A DNA stretch of 64,000 nucleotides from an uncultured Romboutsia sp. (GTDB taxonomy: Bacteria > Bacillota > Clostridia > Peptostreptococcales > Peptostreptococcaceae). Made by a program: the position numbers and the translations under genes. Shown one piece after another: positions 18,901-25,446 of this stretch (positions are counted from its first letter, which is position 1; every line of letters starts with the position of its first letter). Under the pieces are notes generated by a model. It ran no database searches and was not told the origin of the DNA. It worked only from the letters and a program-made list of their open reading frames with translations. The DNA lies in NCBI GenBank assembly GCA_937880075.1, contig CALFLM010000088.1, positions 1 to 64,000 on the forward strand, given 5' to 3'.

Positions 18901-19073
18901 AAAATATTTCTGACAATAATACTACAAAGAGATATAGAGTACATCAAACCACAGAAGCTAAGAAAGTTACTTCCGAGATAACAGAAACTTGGAGGATAAC
19001 TCCTAATAAGCAAGCAGATGGAGCTAATAATTATGGAGAAATAAAATTTGTAAGAAAATCAAAAGAAAGTTAG
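12915..19073 (+). CDS. giant structural-type protein, 2052 aa, unknown
   Basis: ATG at 12915, TAG stop. It shares the opening MSI and the Asn/Ser/Thr/Tyr/Asp-rich composition with the 1640-aa protein just upstream, but no clear pairwise similarity was seen. A Cys cluster (CDGCEKCSQYSCDMIETC, near residue 1440) could bind metal. The C-terminal 150 residues have alternating polar/aromatic strands (YTFTTWSTTGDG) as in beta-sandwich or fibre tips. There is no signal peptide or membrane span. Inference: large virion surface or tail protein, perhaps host-binding. It is among the largest genes in the window. Confidence 0.7.
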   Translation: MSIININSFESRVSNANYLSNYTDPYLKQSLANLGQRLSTKGDSIKNDSFIISDLFPNYLGDFNQSNIAAEFTWAKSSNSIVGKIVEVDAEETSDKSGTRVPVGYDEANSNINGNANSQFTIESSNNILKNITKDQYGSEIYLNDSTGINGSSYWHRNSAIIARTHDKSIGKDVLIYKVVGHHDSGKYGPYDNEYICEEITVDGEFVDGFRVFMSNEYNLMLPEDATLTNDTSTEVNPNEYEKLVLIRLKKNPSYYITNTNNEHKWLLEVYKCNSTKIDLGDFTRVDSVNYDYEDDLWKKISDTYDADGSLTPSQLIDSLCNLMTENTYVFTDDGSPLFTKKYTLQVDENTENNVGWSVASFAPIVNNEVCNSVGVGEWYMDDQDDQTMIEEKLEYFVNDASQLFPMVLSVYDDIMYRDSTNIKIKRQIIAQLLLSAKEEASTQYGAKSVEVEDSYSIIMPLDFVVNFTYNSNDSSIIYNSLSSLQVNFIQLGTDKKPGKGIFKYLQKICNYTDADNEQVILAHGTEQKTILYDFIISYLNDNIISSIDWYQSFILPYIGTDGYWIINGVKTDQYARAISSNGSGIIIKQDTDPSHFDPNSSIIYGPETVKNWDKSNWELKEFATNYMDSDSNVGGDSVVSVYAWVPSNEWLNTIATTDDYSYISNSLLVCSSYVDTMEKDSTENKYICKYDTYTDTWNTYLSTYSFEGTNYRFFKNEDILNNSYIYRIDKKATSLSYLLGKDTLVTSFWTCYEYEENGVKKHEMTYLKRPGGIAALDLSYMMSLENMIAHYANAQYSPDNYQHRWVVFSKVNNDLKNNSHDSSNVVYPVIRNHNSDYFTAITGSYSRSLGNSVEKDVEQYKNNLNFSLEFTDSIQGKIEGTENTYDNRHFDINDEVIVTRTPVSYISIDSVGNKIVKVDSEATYKRYGTIPKSIPYTKYPKEYVPNSIYNANDDVSSTDSYQYPIFDLAEVLAKNLTTLNRYNIMGIGRESFNGTDISTILWNAYFGVAHDTDDKSRLKIGSSNVNPNLGTTTMVHNPSQCKLTPMDTFDIDMSYTNINGDVNIKGHLFTNNASWEAHYVNGDNKKLCAYSTIVTPIGNHRSARVSMSDFDTTGDNSLFKSYSNENIGAENYLFHTLSVTDDGKNNRYNTRYYHEYPHNYNVSYLNLTKLLEENHVMTDFGSIFLGDASRISKRYKKNDDIENVIDLIKLQNGSHGVFCTLYDLVILNKGNISSGAGNPNEEWYNWLLDNYGDETKLGKLENLLNDYKKYIKINPYGNKYKLIGNEECVLCVKNRTSDNEPVEEKWMKIPEAGWSKKITDEPYVSTEGLPLYESANYLELSTCLSDTENSIGKDIFVGNPVVLSYIDVPGSYTGTFDVTSVKRIYTYAYVGNGKCIGDSKYGGEKDPNYKYELKYENGKYILPEDFANYSYNEIWTCDGCEKCSQYSCDMIETCTKSKVQGSYLLSYGSFICTHNEDPVSYMNEKTPVYRRRVVRYNTDESGNSYKYVTYSYYPSYESIPVSEISVENENTLLGILTIGKDPDGTRYVLNKNQHVVKYDNNDDILATYVYIGRNILCPTQEEYIHEYSPKLPKGYSMSYSVGSQQITVNPNDGSETYFIGIKEANTYWKVPNRYNIEGKGQYSGWKMMTELPDRYDKSSKFSYYNEVIVQQEYSLSYRYINVRELLSNNTIPQFYDNYEKDYNKFANINIQPDKPIPSEPDKSLTYIYHEEPATNANKPSGKLRVRVCELCDKNGISYKDDTLKEMLNKTYRLYNVNWSNTTGEIIENGNYVGLETTGLENIYVHCYDKIYNKEYKIVDNEWVYDDEATKNGDYQTKSCHPKISVDKYSDLSKYTFTLTETVKDSNVYKLGWNVTEDMLKAFKDNVEGNIVISNEDQQEITIKLKGTYTPKESVRYTFTTWSTTGDGNVSGSGIEFNYKFDDINERFYNVTSYYENLVDWQNTSGLKYWVGCTALKYDEEQPDGQRSTYFESILENISDNNTTKRYRVHQTTEAKKVTSEITETWRITPNKQADGANNYGEIKFVRKSKES

Positions 19074-19081
19074 TTATACAA

Positions 19082-19618
19082 ATGAACAACCAGAATAAGA
19101 TAATTGTTGTAACTTATGACAATCAGAAGAAAGTAGAAGTTTTGGCTACTTTGAACACTTTGAATGAAGAAATCAAAGTGGCCAAAACTTTCAGTACTGA
19201 CATCCTAAAGAAGGATTCAGATATAAAAGAATGGAAATATTATATGGATAATGATGATTTGTATTTAGCATTCAAAAACAATGCATTATTATGTGTACAT
19301 ACCGATGACAACCAAATATCTGAAGGTATAACAAAAGAAGAAATGTCTAATTCTAATATAATTCCAATGACATTTGATATGTTCAATATTGTGTCAACCA
19401 GATATATTAAAGGAATTACCATTTGTTGGATAGATTCTTCCGTTATAAAAGATAAGAGAATGATGCATGAAGTAAATGACTTTATGAAGTCTTCTAAGCA
19501 ATACAATATGCTTTATTTTGGAAAAGAAGATGATTATACTACTATAGCAAATTGCATTTCTAAATATCTTAAGTCTAATTTTGAAGGTAGAAAAGAACTA
19601 TTAAAAGAATACAATTAA
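19082..19618 (+). CDS. unknown protein, 178 aa
   Basis: ATG at 19082, only 8 bp after the 2052-aa gene, so translationally linked to it. The product is a soluble, mixed alpha/beta protein (KIIVVTYDNQKKVEVLATL at the start; a central ITICWIDSSVI strand), with no Cys motif, signal or membrane segment. By position it could be an assembly factor or accessory subunit of the giant proteins, as small chaperones often follow fibre genes in T4-like phages. This is inference; no family is recognised. Confidence 0.65.
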   Translation: MNNQNKIIVVTYDNQKKVEVLATLNTLNEEIKVAKTFSTDILKKDSDIKEWKYYMDNDDLYLAFKNNALLCVHTDDNQISEGITKEEMSNSNIIPMTFDMFNIVSTRYIKGITICWIDSSVIKDKRMMHEVNDFMKSSKQYNMLYFGKEDDYTTIANCISKYLKSNFEGRKELLKEYN

Positions 19619-19714
19619 TTTAACTTTAATTAACAATATTTAAGTTAAATAATTTGTAATGAATAATAATGAATTTCTATATTTTATTGTAAAAATACAT
19701 GTATTTATAAATAA
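19619..19714. other. A/T-rich leader with 14-bp palindrome
   Basis: AAATACATGTATTT is a perfect palindrome at 19693-19706, and TATAAATA follows at 19706-19713, directly against the start codon at 19715. The sequence resembles the T4 late-promoter box but is too close to the ATG to serve as a normal -10. Confidence 0.3.
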
Positions 19715-20506
19715 ATGAATAATATGCCAAATAACTATTCACCAATGGGTGGTGGCGGTTTTTGTATGGACATGCCAGGTGGTCCTGGTGCACCAGAAAT
19801 AAAGGGTACTTGGATATCTAAGAAGACTGGTGCTGAAGTACAAGTAAGAGATTGTATCATTGCAGAAAATGGAATGTCAGTAATGCTTTCTGATGGTCGC
19901 ATGATTGATATGGATGAATTCAGTACTGAATTCTATCAGATTTCTGATGATATTTACGATTCAAATGGAAATATCATTGGTAAGGCTGATGGAAATCATC
20001 CAGTACCAGTACCTCCTTACAATCCAGGTCCTGATGAGTGTCAACCACCTCATCACCATCATCCATTACCTCCACCCCCACCAGATTGTGGATGTCATGA
20101 TAAACCAATGCCACCATGTCCTCCTCACCATCATCCAATGCCACCATGTCCTCCTCACCATCATCCAGAGTGCCAAGTAGATGTTGAGAAGAAACACATG
20201 AATATGGTGACTGATGTATTCAATAAAGTAAATCCTGTACCTAAAGTAATTTGTGGTTCAACATTAGTTATGGAAAATGCACCATTAGATCAGTTGCAGA
20301 TGCTTATTGATATTTTTGGTGTACATATTGAGGATATTGCTATCTACTTATATCAGAATTACTATACACCAGAAAAGGTAATTTCTTATCTTAAGAAAGT
20401 ATTGGCTGAAACATATAAGCTGAAGGAACCAGTTATTCAAGAGCCAACTAATCCTGATACTGATGGTACAACTGATACAACAATAGATCCTGATTTTGGA
20501 ATATAA
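19715..20506 (+). CDS. His/Pro-rich repeat protein, 263 aa
   Basis: ATG at 19715. The N-terminal region has a Gly/Pro-rich start (GGGGFCMDMPGGPGAP) and an SH3-like segment (KGTWISKKTGAEVQVRDCII, about residues 30-90). Residues of about 105-152 form a low-complexity tract of PPHHHHPLPPPPP and two copies of a 10-residue unit, PMPPCPPHHH, encoded by a perfect 30-bp tandem repeat. The C-terminal 110 residues are helical and charged. Many His and Cys suggest metal binding. By position in the giant-gene unit a virion or assembly role is likely, but the family is not recognised. The repeat number probably varies between isolates. Confidence 0.7.
   Translation: MNNMPNNYSPMGGGGFCMDMPGGPGAPEIKGTWISKKTGAEVQVRDCIIAENGMSVMLSDGRMIDMDEFSTEFYQISDDIYDSNGNIIGKADGNHPVPVPPYNPGPDECQPPHHHHPLPPPPPDCGCHDKPMPPCPPHHHPMPPCPPHHHPECQVDVEKKHMNMVTDVFNKVNPVPKVICGSTLVMENAPLDQLQMLIDIFGVHIEDIAIYLYQNYYTPEKVISYLKKVLAETYKLKEPVIQEPTNPDTDGTTDTTIDPDFGI
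20105..20164 (+). repeat. 30-bp perfect tandem repeat, two copies
   Basis: Units 20105-20134 and 20135-20164 are identical and in frame (30 bp, 10 codons). They encode the Pro/Cys/His decapeptide of the 263-aa protein. Confidence 0.85.
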
Positions 20507-20517
20507 ATTAATGTTTA

Positions 20518-20793
20518 ATGTTTAAAATGGAATTTAAAAATGATAAAGTATTTGAAACTAAAGAATGTAAAGACTTCGTAAAGAGAGTAGTAAATTATGA
20601 TTCTAGTATAATTAAAACAAGTTCTTTTTTGAAAGAGAATTTTAATGTTGATCTTGAACTTACAGAAAATGGTGATATTACATTACAGGCTGGAGATGGC
20701 TGTATAAATGAATCACAATCTCTTTTGGATGCAAAGGAATATGTCAAGAACAACTTGGATCCAGATTATTACAATGAAGTACTGTTTATTTAA
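20518..20793 (+). CDS. small unknown protein, 91 aa
   Basis: ATG at 20518 (a second in-frame ATG at 20527 is possible), 11 bp after the His/Pro-rich gene and directly before a strong terminator. The product is soluble and acidic, with a possible N-terminal helix (KECKDFVKRVVNYDSSIIKT) and a C-terminal helix. No motif is recognised. It ends the late-type unit that starts at 7947. Confidence 0.65.
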   Translation: MFKMEFKNDKVFETKECKDFVKRVVNYDSSIIKTSSFLKENFNVDLELTENGDITLQAGDGCINESQSLLDAKEYVKNNLDPDYYNEVLFI

Positions 20794-20801
20794 AACAATA
20801 T

Positions 20802-20830
20802 GAGCTCTGACTTAAGTCAGAGCTCTTTTT
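20802..20830 (+). terminator. palindromic late terminator
   Basis: GAGCTCTGAC / GTCAGAGCTC is a perfect 10-bp stem around TTAA (20802-20825), followed by TTTTT. It closes the giant-gene unit. Confidence 0.9.
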
Positions 20831-20847
20831 GTAAAATTCACTAGAAA

Positions 20848-20933
20848 ACGTTAAAATTATCCCAGGTGATAGAATATACTGAATCATAATTATCCACTCC
20901 CTGTGTGACCCAGGCGCCATCCTGGGGAATCTA
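20848..20933 (-). other. operon-terminal conserved element, copy A
   Basis: Lies between convergent genes, 15 bp past the stop of the minus-strand gene ending at 20949. Read on the minus strand it contains TAGATTCC, a CCAGG/CCTGG hairpin, the core GGGTCACACAGGGAG, then GTATATTCTATCA and GATAATTTTAACGT. The whole 86 nt aligns with copy D (61046-61130) in the same reading direction at roughly 80% identity by eye. Confidence 0.75.
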
Positions 20934-20948
20934 ACTTAAGTTCTTGAA

Positions 20949-21620
20949 CTAATCGCCAAGCCATTTCCAATATTTGAAAAAGAGATTCATTCCTTCTTCA
21001 TAATCTTCATGATCTTTCAAAATATCCATTAATTTTTTCGGATCATCACTTTCATGTAACATTTTTATTGTTCTTACATTTTCAATACAATCATTGTCAC
21101 AATTAATATACAAACGAAATGCCTTACACATTTTTTCAAGAATAGTTTTCCATTCATCTTCATTCTTCAGGAAACCAGGATATCCCATAAAAGATTCTTT
21201 AAAAGATTCAAGACGAGGAAGAACAAACTTTGCAATAGTAAGATCAAGATTCCATGTTTCAGAATCATCAAATCCACGTTCTAATCTTTGTTTTGTAAAC
21301 TTATCCCATTTTGGATGATCTGGACTAATCAATGAAAAGTTTACATTATTGATGCCATAAGGATCTTTAGGTTCAAGTTTTGGAAGATCACCTGTATATT
21401 TGAACCAACCATTTTTATCATCAAATTTGAAGTGCATGATACCAATATATGCATCACCACCTTTTACAGTATTGATATAGTCAGATGTCCAATTAGGAGC
21501 ATTAGTACTTTTCTTCCATTCAACAATATTCTTAATTTCAAAATTGAAACTACCTACTGTTACAATACCACCGTAATTGAAAAATTCATCAGGGTATAAT
21601 TCATCATATATTACTTTCAT
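20949..21620 (-). CDS. unknown protein, 223 aa
   Basis: ATG at 21620, TAG stop at 20949-20951. Last gene of the unit that begins at the promoter near 22700; 3 bp separate it from the upstream gene. The protein is rich in Trp, Asp and Lys, with no signal, membrane or Cys motif. The N-terminal half has beta-like strands (GGIVTVGSFNFEIKNIVEW), the C-terminal half is helical and acidic. No family recognised. Its stop codon is followed immediately by operon-terminal element A. Confidence 0.7.
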   Translation of the reverse strand: MKVIYDELYPDEFFNYGGIVTVGSFNFEIKNIVEWKKSTNAPNWTSDYINTVKGGDAYIGIMHFKFDDKNGWFKYTGDLPKLEPKDPYGINNVNFSLISPDHPKWDKFTKQRLERGFDDSETWNLDLTIAKFVLPRLESFKESFMGYPGFLKNEDEWKTILEKMCKAFRLYINCDNDCIENVRTIKMLHESDDPKKLMDILKDHEDYEEGMNLFFKYWKWLGD

Positions 21621-21623
21621 GTT

Positions 21624-21848
21624 TTAATCTGATATTTTAATTACTTGTTCTGGCAATCTCTGAACAACTTTATCATTCATATAACGATAACTCTTAGGAG
21701 CATCAAAAATCATGCATTTCATTCTCTTAGGTCTGATGTCAACTACTTTAGCATAAAAAAGATTATTGCTATCTGTATGAGCAACTAACACTGTATCATC
21801 AATTCTTACTTCTTTACCAACAATATCTGTTGTAACTAATGTTTCCAT
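21624..21848 (-). CDS. small SH3/KOW-like protein, 74 aa
   Basis: ATG at 21848. A compact beta-rich protein (GKEVRIDDTVLVAHTDSNNL, then YAKVVDIRPKRMKCMIF) with the spacing of an SH3-like barrel. It resembles the N-terminal part of the next gene upstream (21862-22257: IHDLVLISH, MIVKIMAKTVKVIV), so the pair may be diverged paralogues. Such small barrels often bind RNA polymerase, ribosomes or nucleic acid; that is inference. Confidence 0.65.
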   Translation of the reverse strand: METLVTTDIVGKEVRIDDTVLVAHTDSNNLFYAKVVDIRPKRMKCMIFDAPKSYRYMNDKVVQRLPEQVIKISD

Positions 21849-21861
21849 GTTTTAAAATTAT

Positions 21862-22257
21862 TTAAAAGTGATAATTCAAATTCTTTCTGTTAATCCAAAG
21901 GTTAGGATCACCAACCTTAACATCTGTAAGTTCTGCAGCTACTGCTTCTTCTGTTTCAGATAAATCACAAGGAACTTCAGTATGTCCAATCTTTACTACT
22001 TCTTCTGGCTTTCTGTTGAAACCAATTTTTGACTTATACACATTTCCATGCCATTTACCATCACCTACATCAGCCATAGTTTTCTGGCAATATTGAGCAG
22101 TTTCATTTTCTAATTCAGACTCTGGAAGTACAATAACTTTTACTGTCTTTGCCATAATCTTTACGATCATACATCTTAGCAATACAGAAGTCTTAGGATG
22201 AGAAATCAATACTAAGTCATGAATATTTAAAGGTTGATTTAATCTATCTGTCATCAT
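21862..22257 (-). CDS. SH3/KOW-like protein, 131 aa
   Basis: ATG at 22257 (a second ATG follows directly). Residues 1-50 give the same strand pattern as the 74-aa protein encoded next (LNIHDLVLISHPKTSVLLRC, KIMAKTVKVIVLPESE). A Lys-rich linker and an acidic segment (about 95-120) follow. No catalytic motif. Fourteen bp separate the two genes, which supports a local duplication. Role unknown; early expression is likely from the promoter near 22700. Confidence 0.65.
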   Translation of the reverse strand: MMTDRLNQPLNIHDLVLISHPKTSVLLRCMIVKIMAKTVKVIVLPESELENETAQYCQKTMADVGDGKWHGNVYKSKIGFNRKPEEVVKIGHTEVPCDLSETEEAVAAELTDVKVGDPNLWINRKNLNYHF

Positions 22258-22268
22258 AATTATAAATT

Positions 22269-22649
22269 TTAATCATACATATTCCATTTATCTAACATTT
22301 CAGCTTTCTTATTGATGTAATCATTAGTTTCATCAACGAACTTCTGATTTAATTCATCGTTGTTAAAAACTGGCCACCAAGTGTTGAAATCTTCAAGCTT
22401 AAATCCAATAAGATGATTTTGATATTTTTCTGGTACTCTGTTGATGAAATGTTCAATAACAAATTCATCATAAGGATCTTCTAACCAGGTTAATGGATAA
22501 AGAGAACAAACATCACTACATTCAAACTTAATCTTAATCATGATTGAAGAAACATCACTAAGACGATTTTCTTTTGTTAGTTCAACATTAATCATGTTGA
22601 TAATTGAACTCTTTACTTTTTCCAAATTATTCATATTTACCATAATCAT
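22269..22649 (-). CDS. unknown protein, 126 aa
   Basis: ATG at 22649 with further ATGs at codons 3 and 6; the first lies about 43 nt below the -7 box of the promoter at 22692-22719. The protein is helical and acidic, with a Trp/Tyr-rich centre (SLYPLTWLEDPYDEFVIEHF). No signal or known motif. First gene of a four-gene minus-strand unit ending in element A. Confidence 0.65.
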   Translation of the reverse strand: MIMVNMNNLEKVKSSIINMINVELTKENRLSDVSSIMIKIKFECSDVCSLYPLTWLEDPYDEFVIEHFINRVPEKYQNHLIGFKLEDFNTWWPVFNNDELNQKFVDETNDYINKKAEMLDKWNMYD

Positions 22650-22691
22650 TATAACTTAAATTGGTTCTACATTTAATATTTAACATACTAA

Positions 22692-22719
22692 ATATAGAAC
22701 CAATCCCTAAAATTTCAAA
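22692..22719 (-). promoter_or_regulatory. early-type promoter
   Basis: TTTGAAA at 22719-22713, 15-nt spacer, CTATAT at 22697-22692 (minus strand). It drives the unit 22649 to 20949 and lies just downstream of the FEN-type nuclease gene. Confidence 0.7.
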
Positions 22720-22735
22720 ATTTATTTAAATTTTC

Positions 22736-23803
22736 TTAAATTTCTTCAAGAACATCATAAACGTCATTTTTTTCTGCTTGAATTTTCTGCTCTGCTAAAC
22801 TCAAATCCTTATTGATTACAGGAATAGAATATTTTGTCATCTTTTCAAGAATTTCATCAGGATATTGACTTAGATCCAGCCATACTAATCTTTCATTATA
22901 AAAGAAGTGTTCAATTATTTCATCTAATGTTGACATGGCTTTATCTTTCCATGTTTTCTTATTCAACAAATCTTCAAAATAAACATTTACTTCATCAACA
23001 CTTGTAATATCAATAGACAAATCCAATTCCTTGTTGCTTACTCTAAATATCTTGTCAGAATTTGGATTCTTAGCCTTTTTATAAACTACTGGTAAAATAT
23101 TATCTCCTAAATCCCCTCGAATAATCTTATCTATTACAATATCCATAGGATGAATTTCTTCAACTTTCTTTGCTTTCATACAAAGGGTTTCTAGTAATTT
23201 CTGATTCTCATTTGAATCATAACTATTGAAGAAAAAATCCATTTCATTATCTGATGTATGGTCAACAGATTCAATTACAATAGCATCCTTTTTCCAACAA
23301 GCAGTAAAGCATTTAGATTTTGAATCAATCTTAACTAATTGAGTCAAATCTCTATCAGCTGACCAAATAAGGCAATTTGTGTTTTTACTATTCAATAACT
23401 TACTCCAATAAGCACACCAATCATCTCCTTCTACACCCTTTTCTCTAGAAACACATACTCCAGTCTCTTTTAATATATCAATAAATTCATCATATCCTTT
23501 AAATATCTTGTCCCAATCAAGATCTTTATCTTTTTCTCTATTACCTTTATAAGTAATATGATCTTTCTTCAAAAATTCTGGAATACTTATCTTATTTCTC
23601 CATGATCCACCATCCGCAACAAAAATTACATTATCAATCTGTGGAATATCACGAAGTAACTTATTGATTGACTTAATCATCATCAACTTTACTTCTTTAA
23701 CCAAAGTATCTTCATCTTTAATTCTCATTCTAAGAATAGAAAGACGAGACATCAACAACCAGTTACCATCAATAATTAAAACAAAATTACTTTTATTCGA
23801 CAT
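22736..23803 (-). CDS. rnh: 5'-3' exonuclease / flap endonuclease (T4 RNase H family)
   Basis: 355 aa, ATG at 23803. Seen: a PIN-like nuclease core with the first metal-site Asp in LIIDGNWLL (about residue 12), VIFVADGGSWRN and YKGNREKDKD (arch/basic region), GVEGDDWCAYWS (acidic pair), and IWSADRDLTQLV (last Asp pair). These match, in order, the acidic motifs of T4 RNase H and bacterial Pol I-type 5' nucleases. Known role: removing RNA primers and 5' flaps on the lagging strand. It is transcribed alone from the promoter at 23842-23869, between the lipoprotein terminator and the next promoter. Symbol follows the T4 gene; orthology is by motif, not by database search. Confidence 0.8.
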   Translation of the reverse strand: MSNKSNFVLIIDGNWLLMSRLSILRMRIKDEDTLVKEVKLMMIKSINKLLRDIPQIDNVIFVADGGSWRNKISIPEFLKKDHITYKGNREKDKDLDWDKIFKGYDEFIDILKETGVCVSREKGVEGDDWCAYWSKLLNSKNTNCLIWSADRDLTQLVKIDSKSKCFTACWKKDAIVIESVDHTSDNEMDFFFNSYDSNENQKLLETLCMKAKKVEEIHPMDIVIDKIIRGDLGDNILPVVYKKAKNPNSDKIFRVSNKELDLSIDITSVDEVNVYFEDLLNKKTWKDKAMSTLDEIIEHFFYNERLVWLDLSQYPDEILEKMTKYSIPVINKDLSLAEQKIQAEKNDVYDVLEEI

Positions 23804-23841
23804 AATCTACTTTTCTATTAATTTATATATTTACTTTATAA

Positions 23842-23869
23842 ATATAGAAATTTTAAATAGAATTTCAAA
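23842..23869 (-). promoter_or_regulatory. early-type promoter of the FEN gene
   Basis: TTTGAAA at 23869-23863, 15-nt spacer, CTATAT at 23847-23842. It begins right after the T-run of the terminator at 23871-23900, so termination of one unit and initiation of the next are fused in about 60 bp. Confidence 0.7.
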
Positions 23870-23870
23870 C

Positions 23871-23900
23871 AAAAAATGCAGGATCTTTTGAATCCTGCAT
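23871..23900 (-). terminator. intrinsic terminator of the lipoprotein unit
   Basis: ATGCAGGAT / ATCCTGCAT, a 9-bp perfect stem (23876-23884 with 23892-23900) with a 7-nt loop, followed on the minus strand by a T-run. Confidence 0.9.
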
Positions 23901-23926
23901 CTGTGTTTAAATTGAATTAATTAATT

Positions 23927-24088
23927 CTACTTTGCTACAACGGCTGAGTCAACTGTTACAGAATCTGCAGCAGTGTCAACAACTACTGTATCTGAGTCAT
24001 TTACAGATGCAGTTGACTTAGTTGAATTGCCACAAGAAGCAAAACTAATTGCCACAATAGCGGCAAATACTACCAAAATCTTTTTCAT
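23927..24088 (-). CDS. small lipoprotein, 53 aa
   Basis: ATG at 24088, TAG at 23927-23929. Classical type II signal peptide: MKKILVVFAAIVAISFASCG, with the lipobox Cys at residue 19. The mature part is about 35 residues, low-complexity Ser/Thr/Val/Asp (STASVNDSDTVVVDTAADSV). Such short lipoproteins resemble entry-exclusion or lysis-associated lipoproteins of phages; which of these applies is inference. It is last in a minus-strand unit, immediately before a strong terminator. Confidence 0.8.
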   Translation of the reverse strand: MKKILVVFAAIVAISFASCGNSTKSTASVNDSDTVVVDTAADSVTVDSAVVAK

Positions 24089-24128
24089 TTTCTTTTAAAT
24101 TTATATTGTTATTAAATTATGTTATTAT

Positions 24129-24151
24129 GAAACGAATATTAATATCGTTTC
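24129..24151. repeat. 7-bp hairpin between lipoprotein genes
   Basis: GAAACGA / TCGTTTC (24129-24135 with 24145-24151) around ATATTAATA. No T-run; possibly an RNA processing site between the two lipoprotein genes. Confidence 0.4.
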
Positions 24152-24183
24152 AAGATTAATAATAGAATATTTCTATTAAAAGT

Positions 24184-24549
24184 TCATCGTCTACCACCAA
24201 AATTTTTATTCTTTGGATAAATAGGTCTACTGTCTACTCTACTAGGTACTTTCATATCCTTTCGCATATTACCAAACCAATTGGGTTTTGGTTTATATGA
24301 TAGGTGTTGAATCCAAACTGGATGATAAGGATCTCTTAATGGAGGACAAACATAAACTGGTCTCTTTGGAATTGGAGGATAATATGATTTATGATATTTG
24401 TACCAATAGTCATGATATTCATAAACTACTTGAGTATGATATGTTGTTTCAATAGGTACATTTGATGTAATACATGATGTATATACAAAACACAATATTG
24501 CTAAGTAGATATTTAGAAATATCACATGAATCAATTTTTTATTTTTCAT
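24184..24549 (-). CDS. Tyr/Pro-rich lipoprotein, 121 aa
   Basis: ATG at 24549, overlapping the upstream gene by ATGA. N-terminal signal: KNKK followed by a hydrophobic run (LIHVIFLNIYLAILCFVYTS) ending in a lipobox Cys (TSC, about residue 26). The mature part is rich in Tyr, His, Pro and Lys (YHDYWYKYHKSYYPPIPKRP). It is expected to sit, lipid-anchored, in the host cell envelope. Paired with the 53-aa lipoprotein downstream, this suggests an envelope function such as superinfection exclusion or lysis; inference only. Confidence 0.75.
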   Translation of the reverse strand: MKNKKLIHVIFLNIYLAILCFVYTSCITSNVPIETTYHTQVVYEYHDYWYKYHKSYYPPIPKRPVYVCPPLRDPYHPVWIQHLSYKPKPNWFGNMRKDMKVPSRVDSRPIYPKNKNFGGRR

Positions 24550-24785
24550 GAATTTAATGACTTTAATAACATTCTAGCGTATTTTACACACCTATCTGCT
24601 ATTGCTTTAACTTTTCCATCACCTAAATTAACAATATTACCATTACTATCAATTTCAGATAGAGTGGCATTAGCAAATAATGATTTTGCAACTTCTTTTA
24701 CATATTCTTCATCCTCATATTTAATACTAAGAGGATTGGGAATTCCCAATCCTTCAGTAGAGGATTCTTCATTTACTTTACCCAT
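24546..24785 (-). CDS. small unknown protein, 79 aa
   Basis: ATG at 24785. Acidic N-terminal half, helical C-terminal half (AIADRCVKYARMLLKSLNS). No motif recognised. It overlaps the following lipoprotein gene by 4 bp, so the two are probably translationally coupled. Confidence 0.65.
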   Translation of the reverse strand: MGKVNEESSTEGLGIPNPLSIKYEDEEYVKEVAKSLFANATLSEIDSNGNIVNLGDGKVKAIADRCVKYARMLLKSLNS

Positions 24786-24818
24786 TATTATTTCTATTGA
24801 ACTATTATTTTACATAAT

Positions 24819-25436
24819 TTACATTTCAATGAACTTCTTGTTATTACGATAAACCAACTTGTCAATAAAGATCTTAGGAAGATCAGAGTATTCCTTACGA
24901 GACCAATCATTAACATTAAGATGTCCGGTCAACCAGTTAGTATAATCAGACTTATCCAATCCTACAATTTTTCCCCTTGACTCATAATGCGCCATACTGA
25001 AATTGTCTTTTCTCATCATTGAATTCAATGCCTTGTTGATATGCCCAATCAAATCATTTAAATCATCATAAATAAAATATGTATGCTTTGATTTTCCTGT
25101 CTCAGTATTGTATAAAACATATCCCCAGTTTCCAATTCTCTTGTTGTTACTATGATATAAGAAAAGCTTATCATAGTAATCAATTCCTTTAGTAAGGTGG
25201 ATATCAAATATCATACAATTTGACTTTCTTCTATTGAATGCCATCAAATCTTCTACAATAGGATTCCAATGCTTATCATCATAAAGGTCAAACGTCATCT
25301 CACCATAATTAGCAAATGAAATATCTTTTACATGTCTGGTTTGTGAAAGAATCCAAATAATCTTATTAGCTTCCTTTTCTTTAATTGGATCAACATTGAT
25401 ATTCCAAAATTCAAACTTCAAATTATATTTCTTCAT
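24819..25436 (-). CDS. unknown protein, 205 aa
   Basis: ATG at 25436. Mixed alpha/beta protein with many aromatic residues and no signal, Cys cluster or recognised catalytic motif (segments such as SFANYGEMTFDLYDDKHW and CMIFDIHLTKGIDYYDKL). It is in the middle of a unit of seven to eight small minus-strand genes led by the promoter near 27430. Function unknown. Confidence 0.7.
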   Translation of the reverse strand: MKKYNLKFEFWNINVDPIKEKEANKIIWILSQTRHVKDISFANYGEMTFDLYDDKHWNPIVEDLMAFNRRKSNCMIFDIHLTKGIDYYDKLFLYHSNNKRIGNWGYVLYNTETGKSKHTYFIYDDLNDLIGHINKALNSMMRKDNFSMAHYESRGKIVGLDKSDYTNWLTGHLNVNDWSRKEYSDLPKIFIDKLVYRNNKKFIEM

Positions 25437-25446
25437 ACTACTCTAT

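Noticed and set aside
19706..19713. T4-type late promoter TATAAATA
   Set aside because: It abuts the start codon, leaving no room for a transcript start and leader, and the same box was not found at comparable positions before other late genes.
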